Of a DNA stretch of 9,947 bases, positions 5,786 to 9,947 are shown piece by piece. The first letter of the stretch is position 1. Each line of letters opens with the position of its first letter. The position numbers and the translations under genes are program-made. Below the pieces are notes generated by a model. That model was not told the origin of the DNA, made no database searches, and saw only the letters and a list, made by a program, of their open reading frames with translations. This DNA is from Candidatus Zhuqueibacterota bacterium (lineage in GTDB: Bacteria > Zhuqueibacterota > Zhuqueibacteria > Residuimicrobiales > Residuimicrobiaceae), in NCBI GenBank assembly GCA_016934435.1, contig JAFGSU010000133.1, positions 1 through 9,947 of the forward strand, in the 5' to 3' direction.

Positions 5786-6011
5786 AAAGAATAATGGAAG
5801 CAATCGACCTGTCCCGATTCCAAATTTTATCGGGCTGCGCAAAAACAGCTACAAAAAAATAGTTGCCATCATCCGCATGTAAAAATATCATGACGGCGAT
5901 GCGATCACATCGTAAGAAGAACGTGGCGATGAACCATTTTTGCTGCTGAACGGTTGAGTCGGGGTGAGAAAATTTATCAAGCTCTAACCGGGACAGGAAG
6001 TCGAGGATAAA
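5786..6011 (+). promoter_or_regulatory. structured 5' leader of valS
   Basis: CCTGTCCCG (5808-5816) is the exact reverse complement of CGGGACAGG (5989-5997), and TCGA beside both arms allows further pairing across a small bulge. This would close a domain of about 190 bases ending six bases before the GAGG ribosome site (6003-6006). CCCGAT (5813-5818) can instead pair locally with ATCGGG (5829-5834), using the same bases, so the two folds exclude each other. Other local stems are CGATG/CATCG (5897-5912) and CGGTTGAG with CTC-T-AACCG (5951-5990). Aminoacyl-tRNA synthetase leaders often control expression, but the conserved T-box sequence is absent, and the only short ORF here (ATG 5794, 22 codons) contains no valine. 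Confidence 0.4.
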
Positions 6012-8750
6012 ATGACTCGTATTGAACTTGAAAAAGTATATGATCCCAGGAAAGTGGAGCAACGCTGGTACACCTACTGGGAAGCCAACAAGCTATTTCA
6101 TGCCGATGTTACCAGCGATAAGCCGAGCTATACCATCATGATTCCGCCGCCCAATGTGACCGGTATGTTGACCATGGGCCATATATTGAACAACACGATT
6201 CAGGATCTTTTGATTCGCTGGAAAAAGATGGAAGGATATGAGACGCTGTGGATGCCGGGAACGGATCATGCCGGCATCGCTACCCAGAATAAAGTGGAAG
6301 CGGCGCTATCTGAGAAGAAAATGAATCGCCACATGCTGGGGCGCGAAAAATTTCTTCAGCGCGTCTGGGAGTGGAAAGAAAAGTACGGCGGCATCATTTT
6401 CCAGCAGCTGCGCAGATTGGGCGCCGCATGCGATTGGCAGCGCGAATGCTTTACCATGGACGATAATCTGAGTCGCGCCGTGCGCGAAGTGTTTGTACGA
6501 TTGTATCAAAAGGGCTTGATCTATCGCGGCGAGCGCTTGATCAATTGGTGCCCGAGCTGCCATACCGCCCTGTCGGACGAGGAGGTCCTATATCGCGATG
6601 AAGAGGGCAAGCTATGGAATATCGCCTACCCGTATAAAGATGGCGAGGGCGAGATCATCGTCGCCACCACCCGTCCGGAAACCATGCTGGGCGACACCGC
6701 CGTCGCCGTCAATCCGGAGGATAAGCGTTATAAAAATCTTGTCGGTAAATCGGTGATCCTGCCGTTAATGAACCGGGAAATACCCATCATTGCCGATGCG
6801 CATGCCGATCCGGAATTCGGCAGCGGAGCGGTCAAAATCACCCCGGCGCATGATTTCAACGACTTTGAAGTCGGACAACGGCACGGTCTGGATATGATTT
6901 CCGTCATCGGACCGGACGGCAAGATGAACGATAACGCCGGCATCTACAAAGGAATGGATCGCTTCGATGCGCGCAGACAAATTCTGATGGACCTGGAAAA
7001 ACAGGGCCTTTTGCGCGGAGAAATAAATAAGACCATCCCAACGCCGAGATGTTATCGTTCCAGAGACATCATTGAACCCTATCACTCAAAGCAATGGTTC
7101 GTGAAAATGAAGCCGCTGGCGCAACCGGCCATCGAAGCGGTGCGCTCGGGACGCATAAAATTCTATCCCAAACATTGGCAGGAAACCTATTTCCACTGGA
7201 TGACAAATATTCGCGATTGGTGCATTAGCCGACAAATTTGGTGGGGGCATCGGGTGCCGGTATGGTACTGTGAAAACGGACATATCATCGTCAGCCAGGA
7301 TACCCCTGACCGCTGCGACCAGTGCGGACAGACCAACTTGCGCCAGGATGAAGATGTGTTAGATACCTGGTTCTCATCTTGGTTGTGGCCCTTCAGCACC
7401 CTGGGGTGGCCGGACAAAACCGCTGATCTGGCCAGGTTTTTCCCGACCAGTACGCTGGTCACAGGCCCGGATATCATTTTTTTCTGGGTCGCGCGCATGA
7501 TTATGGCCTCCCTCGAATTCATGGGCGATATTCCCTTCAGAGAGGTGAATTTTAACGGCATGATCCGCGACCTCAAGGGCGAAAAGATGAGCAAGTCGAA
7601 GGGCAATTCCCCCGATCCGTTGTGGCTCATCGACGGTGCTACCGAGGCGGAGATGGGGGATTTTCCGGAAAAAAATCCGACCTATAAAGGCGGCGTTCCG
7701 GCGTATGGCGCCGATGCCATCCGACTGACCATGGTCTATTTAACGCCTCTGGGCGGAGATATTCGATTCGACCATAAGCTGGTCGAAATGGGACAGAAAT
7801 TCTCCAATAAACTCTGGAATGCGGCGCGTTTTGTGCTGATGAACCTGGATGCGCATGAAACCCTGCTCACACCCGACAAAATTTCAGACGATCAGCTCGA
7901 ACTGGCGGATCGATGGATTCTCAGCCGCCTGAACCATACCGTCGCCGATCTGACCCGTTCCTTACAGGATTACCGCCTGAACGACGCCACCCACGCCGTC
8001 TACGATTTTATCTGGGGTGAGTACTGCGACTGGTATCTCGAGCTGGTGAAAAAAAGACTGTACGATGAAGCGCAACCCGAACAAAGGCGCATCGCACGAT
8101 CCATGATTGCCTATTTGCTGGAAAATATAGTACGCATGTTGCATCCTTTCATGCCTTTTATCACCGAAGAAATATGGCATGCCCTGCCGCAAGAAATTCA
8201 GCAGGAGGGACCTGTGCGCTCGATTATGCTGCAGCGTTATCCACAGGTGGATAAAAAGCGCATCGACCGGGCGGTCGAAAGCCAGATGCTTTTAATGCAA
8301 AATCTCATCGGGGCGGTGCGCAATATCCGTGGAGAGATGAATATTCCGCCGATGAAAGAGGCGGAAGTTATTCTGAATACCCCCGACCGGGAACTGCTCG
8401 CTATTTTACAGCAGTATGCCGGATACGTGGAAAAATTAGGTCGCATTAGCCGTATTCAATACAACCAGCCGCGGCCCGGGGTCGCCGCCAGCGCCGTCGT
8501 ACAGGGAATTGAAATCTTTATGCCGCTGGACCATCTTATTGATGTGGATGTGGAAAAAATGCGGCTGCAGAAAGAAATTGCACGCATCGAAGAGCAGCTG
8601 GTAGCGTTGAACAACAAACTGCTCAATCGCGATTTTATCACCCGCGCGCCCAAAGAGGTAATCGAAAAAGAAGAGAAAAAAAAGCAGGATTTTTCTCATG
8701 CCCTGCAAAAATTGCAGGACAGTTTACGGGCGCTGACGGGAAAATCGTGA
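6012..8750 (+). CDS. valS: valyl-tRNA synthetase
   Basis: This class I synthetase joins valine to tRNA-Val and hydrolyses mischarged threonine. It has 912 residues, a normal bacterial length. In order: the N-terminal ATP-site motif PPPNVTGMLTMGH (45-57); a Cys pair WCPSC (180-183); the CP1 editing domain with TTRPETMLGDTAVAVNPED; a possible zinc site C420/C435/C438; DTWFSSWLWPFSTLGW; KMSKS (525-529); the helical anticodon-binding domain (NKLWNAARFVLMN onward); and a C-terminal coiled coil (about 845-910, EKMRLQKEIARIEEQL). Two oddities are visible. The usual HMGH reads TMGH, with Thr54 replacing the first His. About 22 residues (542-564) lie between DPLWLID and YGADAIR, where the shortest ValRSs have almost none. 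The ATG at 6012 has GAGG (6003-6006) five bases upstream and starts a normal N-terminus. It follows a structured leader and precedes recG in the same direction. Confidence 0.97.
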   Translation: MTRIELEKVYDPRKVEQRWYTYWEANKLFHADVTSDKPSYTIMIPPPNVTGMLTMGHILNNTIQDLLIRWKKMEGYETLWMPGTDHAGIATQNKVEAALSEKKMNRHMLGREKFLQRVWEWKEKYGGIIFQQLRRLGAACDWQRECFTMDDNLSRAVREVFVRLYQKGLIYRGERLINWCPSCHTALSDEEVLYRDEEGKLWNIAYPYKDGEGEIIVATTRPETMLGDTAVAVNPEDKRYKNLVGKSVILPLMNREIPIIADAHADPEFGSGAVKITPAHDFNDFEVGQRHGLDMISVIGPDGKMNDNAGIYKGMDRFDARRQILMDLEKQGLLRGEINKTIPTPRCYRSRDIIEPYHSKQWFVKMKPLAQPAIEAVRSGRIKFYPKHWQETYFHWMTNIRDWCISRQIWWGHRVPVWYCENGHIIVSQDTPDRCDQCGQTNLRQDEDVLDTWFSSWLWPFSTLGWPDKTADLARFFPTSTLVTGPDIIFFWVARMIMASLEFMGDIPFREVNFNGMIRDLKGEKMSKSKGNSPDPLWLIDGATEAEMGDFPEKNPTYKGGVPAYGADAIRLTMVYLTPLGGDIRFDHKLVEMGQKFSNKLWNAARFVLMNLDAHETLLTPDKISDDQLELADRWILSRLNHTVADLTRSLQDYRLNDATHAVYDFIWGEYCDWYLELVKKRLYDEAQPEQRRIARSMIAYLLENIVRMLHPFMPFITEEIWHALPQEIQQEGPVRSIMLQRYPQVDKKRIDRAVESQMLLMQNLIGAVRNIRGEMNIPPMKEAEVILNTPDRELLAILQQYAGYVEKLGRISRIQYNQPRPGVAASAVVQGIEIFMPLDHLIDVDVEKMRLQKEIARIEEQLVALNNKLLNRDFITRAPKEVIEKEEKKKQDFSHALQKLQDSLRALTGKS

Positions 8751-8754
8751 GGAT

Positions 8755-8814
8755 GGGAAACAGGCGGTGTTTTTCGTAAGCTGTTTCCCCGATTCTGCGG
8801 GAACCCGATTCCCG
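8755..8814 (+). other. two hairpins between valS and recG
   Basis: GGGAAACAG (8755-8763) pairs exactly with CTGTTTCCC (8781-8789) over a 17-base loop. CGGGAA (8798-8803) pairs with TTCCCG (8809-8814) over a five-base loop. Neither 3' arm is followed by a T tract, so they are not clear intrinsic terminators. They may mark an mRNA processing site or a partial terminator separating valS from recG expression. CCCGATTC occurs in each half (8788-8795 and 8805-8812), hinting at a local duplication. Confidence 0.4.
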
Positions 8815-8841
8815 TAATGGAAGTTAATAATTGAGCGGCGG

Positions 8842-9947
8842 ATGGCCGGCACAAAAAGGGCGATGGTCACAAAAGAAAATAATTTTTTCACCCAATCCGT
8901 CGAGAATGTACAGGGCATCGGCCCCAAGCGGGCGCGGGCTTTAGAGCAGGTGGGTTTGTATACCATCGGCGATTTGCTCTATTATTTTCCGCGGCGATAT
9001 CTGGACCGGTCGAGCGTCAGTAAAATTGCCGATTTACGCGAGGATCACCAGGCAACCGTGGTCGGCAAAGTTGCCAGTTTTGGCATTAAAAAGGGCCGAC
9101 GCAACCGTTTCATCCTGCTCATTACCGATGGATCGGGTTATTTGCAATGTGTCTGGTTTTCGCGGCTGCCTTACTGGGGGAAGATATTTCGCGTCGGCGA
9201 ATGGCTGGCGCTAAGCGGCAGGGTCGGATATTTTAACGGTTTGCAAATGACGCATCCGGAATTTGATCGCCTCGGCATTGCCGGCGAAGGAGATTTGGTT
9301 CACACCGGCAAAATCATACCCCTCTATCCGTCCAGTGAAGCGCTGGGCAAAGTGGGGTTCGACAGCCGGGGATTCCGGCGTATCATCAATGGATTGCTGA
9401 AGCAGTACGGCGAGCATATAGCGGAAATATTGCCGGCCGGAATAATCGAGCGGCTCCAGTTGCCGGGCCGGTCACAGGCTTTGCAGCAAATTCATTACCC
9501 GACCGATTTCACCGCCTTGCAGCGGGCACAGGGTCGGCTTAAATTCGATGAGCTTTTTTTCATGGAGATGTTGGTCGCGCTGCGCAAGCGCCATTTCAAT
9601 TCCGGCAGCGGCGGGATACGATTTGAAAAAGTGGGCGAGCATACCCGAACGCTGATTGCCGGATTGCCTTTTCAGCTCACGGAGGCGCAAAAAAGAGTGC
9701 TGCGGCAAATTCGCGCCGATATGAAAAGCCCCCGGCCCATGAATCGGCTGCTGCAGGGCGATGTCGGCTCCGGCAAGACCATCGTCGCCCTCATCACCAT
9801 GCTCATTGCGGTCGAAAACGGCTACCAGGCAGCGTTAATGGCGCCGACCGAGATTTTAGCCGAACAGCACTATTTTACCATACACGGATTATTGCAGACC
9901 TTGGATGTGGAAGTAGCCCTGCTGGTCGGCGGTCAGTCTCGCGCTGA
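8842..9947 (+). CDS. recG: ATP-dependent DNA helicase RecG (5' part, cut by window end)
   Basis: RecG is a superfamily 2 double-strand DNA translocase that reverses stalled forks and processes branched recombination intermediates. The frame runs open from ATG 8842 to the right edge, giving 368 complete codons of an expected 690 or so. Visible parts: an N-terminal helix-hairpin-helix-like motif VQGIGPKRARALEQVGLYTIGDLLYYFPRRYLDRS (23-57); the OB-fold wedge domain (about 65-145) that splits the junction; the linker YPTDFTALQRAQGRLKFDELF (219-239); QLTEAQKRVL (278-287), which includes the Q-motif-like region; Walker A GDVGSGKT (306-313); and motif Ia APTEILAEQH (334-343). DEAH and the later helicase motifs lie beyond the window. 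The start is uncertain: ATG 8842 has only weak GAG at 8833, while ATG 8863 has AGGG two bases away and still precedes all conserved sequence. No SOS box is visible upstream. Confidence 0.95.
   Translation, partial: MAGTKRAMVTKENNFFTQSVENVQGIGPKRARALEQVGLYTIGDLLYYFPRRYLDRSSVSKIADLREDHQATVVGKVASFGIKKGRRNRFILLITDGSGYLQCVWFSRLPYWGKIFRVGEWLALSGRVGYFNGLQMTHPEFDRLGIAGEGDLVHTGKIIPLYPSSEALGKVGFDSRGFRRIINGLLKQYGEHIAEILPAGIIERLQLPGRSQALQQIHYPTDFTALQRAQGRLKFDELFFMEMLVALRKRHFNSGSGGIRFEKVGEHTRTLIAGLPFQLTEAQKRVLRQIRADMKSPRPMNRLLQGDVGSGKTIVALITMLIAVENGYQAALMAPTEILAEQHYFTIHGLLQTLDVEVALLVGGQSRA

Larger units (their letters stand above)
5269..6011. other. 743-base region between the lexA group and valS
   Basis: This stretch contains no firmly supported gene. 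In order it holds the strong hairpin (5300-5349), the imperfect tandem repeats (5361-5411), about 170 bases with nothing recognisable, a doubtful 60-residue ORF (5583-5765), a candidate valS promoter (5752-5779) and a structured leader running up to the valS start codon. The reverse strand is open for 94 codons between 5778 and 6062, but that frame overlaps the leader and the valS start and looks like a shadow. Confidence 0.5.

Noticed and set aside
5794..5862. Valine-rich leader peptide for attenuation of valS
   Set aside because: The only short ORF (22 codons from ATG 5794) contains no valine codon and no visible ribosome site.
5848..5882. P-II (GlnB-like) remnant, because one frame reads KKIVAIIRM
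   Set aside because: The resemblance is limited to about eight residues, then a stop follows. Nothing downstream matches P-II.
5786..6011. T-box riboswitch before valS
   Set aside because: The conserved T-box sequence and a following terminator or antiterminator are not visible.
5778..6062. 94-codon open frame on the minus strand
   Set aside because: It overlaps the valS start and leader, has no ribosome site I can see, and its composition fits an antisense shadow.
7187..7630. 147-codon open frame on the minus strand inside valS
   Set aside because: It lies wholly antisense to the conserved catalytic region of valS, including KMSKS, and has no recognisable protein features.

Overview
The window looks like chromosomal DNA from a Gram-negative bacterium, probably of the FCB superphylum or a related candidate phylum (Calditrichota / KSB1 / Ignavibacteria-like). 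The main clue is the large secreted subtilase. It ends in a C-terminal module with an NYPNPFN motif and a G(I)YFYRL ending, which is typical of the FlgD-like / type IX-secretion-associated tails of those lineages. No rRNA, tRNA, CRISPR array or complete insertion sequence is visible. The phylum assignment is inference from protein style only.

Layout. Positions 1-173 hold at most the 3' end of an upstream plus-strand gene and a possible small coupled ORF. A 1019-residue signal-peptide-bearing S8 protease lies on the minus strand (183-3242). A 515-base divergent intergenic region follows (3243-3757). It holds an isolated terminator-like hairpin, a short palindrome, a possibly frameshifted small ORF and then a very good promoter. 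That promoter (TTGACA, 17-base spacer, TATTTT) drives lexA (3827-4456), with a LexA-type operator (GTAC-N4-GTTC) over the presumed transcription start.

lexA is followed directly, with no spacer, by a 142-residue unknown helical protein (4457-4885). After a 140-base gap comes an 80-residue unknown protein (5026-5268) whose last six residues, QVSLFD, match the beta-sliding-clamp-binding motif. A strong hairpin at 5300-5349 then appears to close the group. Together these suggest a LexA-controlled DNA-damage cassette containing two undescribed small proteins, one of which may bind the replication clamp. This is the most interesting part of the window.

From 5350 to 6011 there is a pair of imperfect C5-containing repeats that recall a transposon end, a doubtful 60-residue ORF, a plausible promoter and a structured leader of about 225 bases before valS. 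The leader has an exact 9-bp long-range inverted repeat ending just before the Shine-Dalgarno sequence, and a local hairpin that would compete with it. valS (6012-8750) encodes a complete valyl-tRNA synthetase with a Thr in place of the first His of HMGH and a short insert after KMSKS. After 91 bases containing two hairpins, recG (8842 to the right edge) begins and is cut by the end of the window after the Walker A and Ia motifs.

Functionally, lexA (SOS control) and recG (fork reversal and repair helicase) are both genome-maintenance genes. valS is housekeeping translation, and the protease is a surface or secreted product unrelated to its neighbours.
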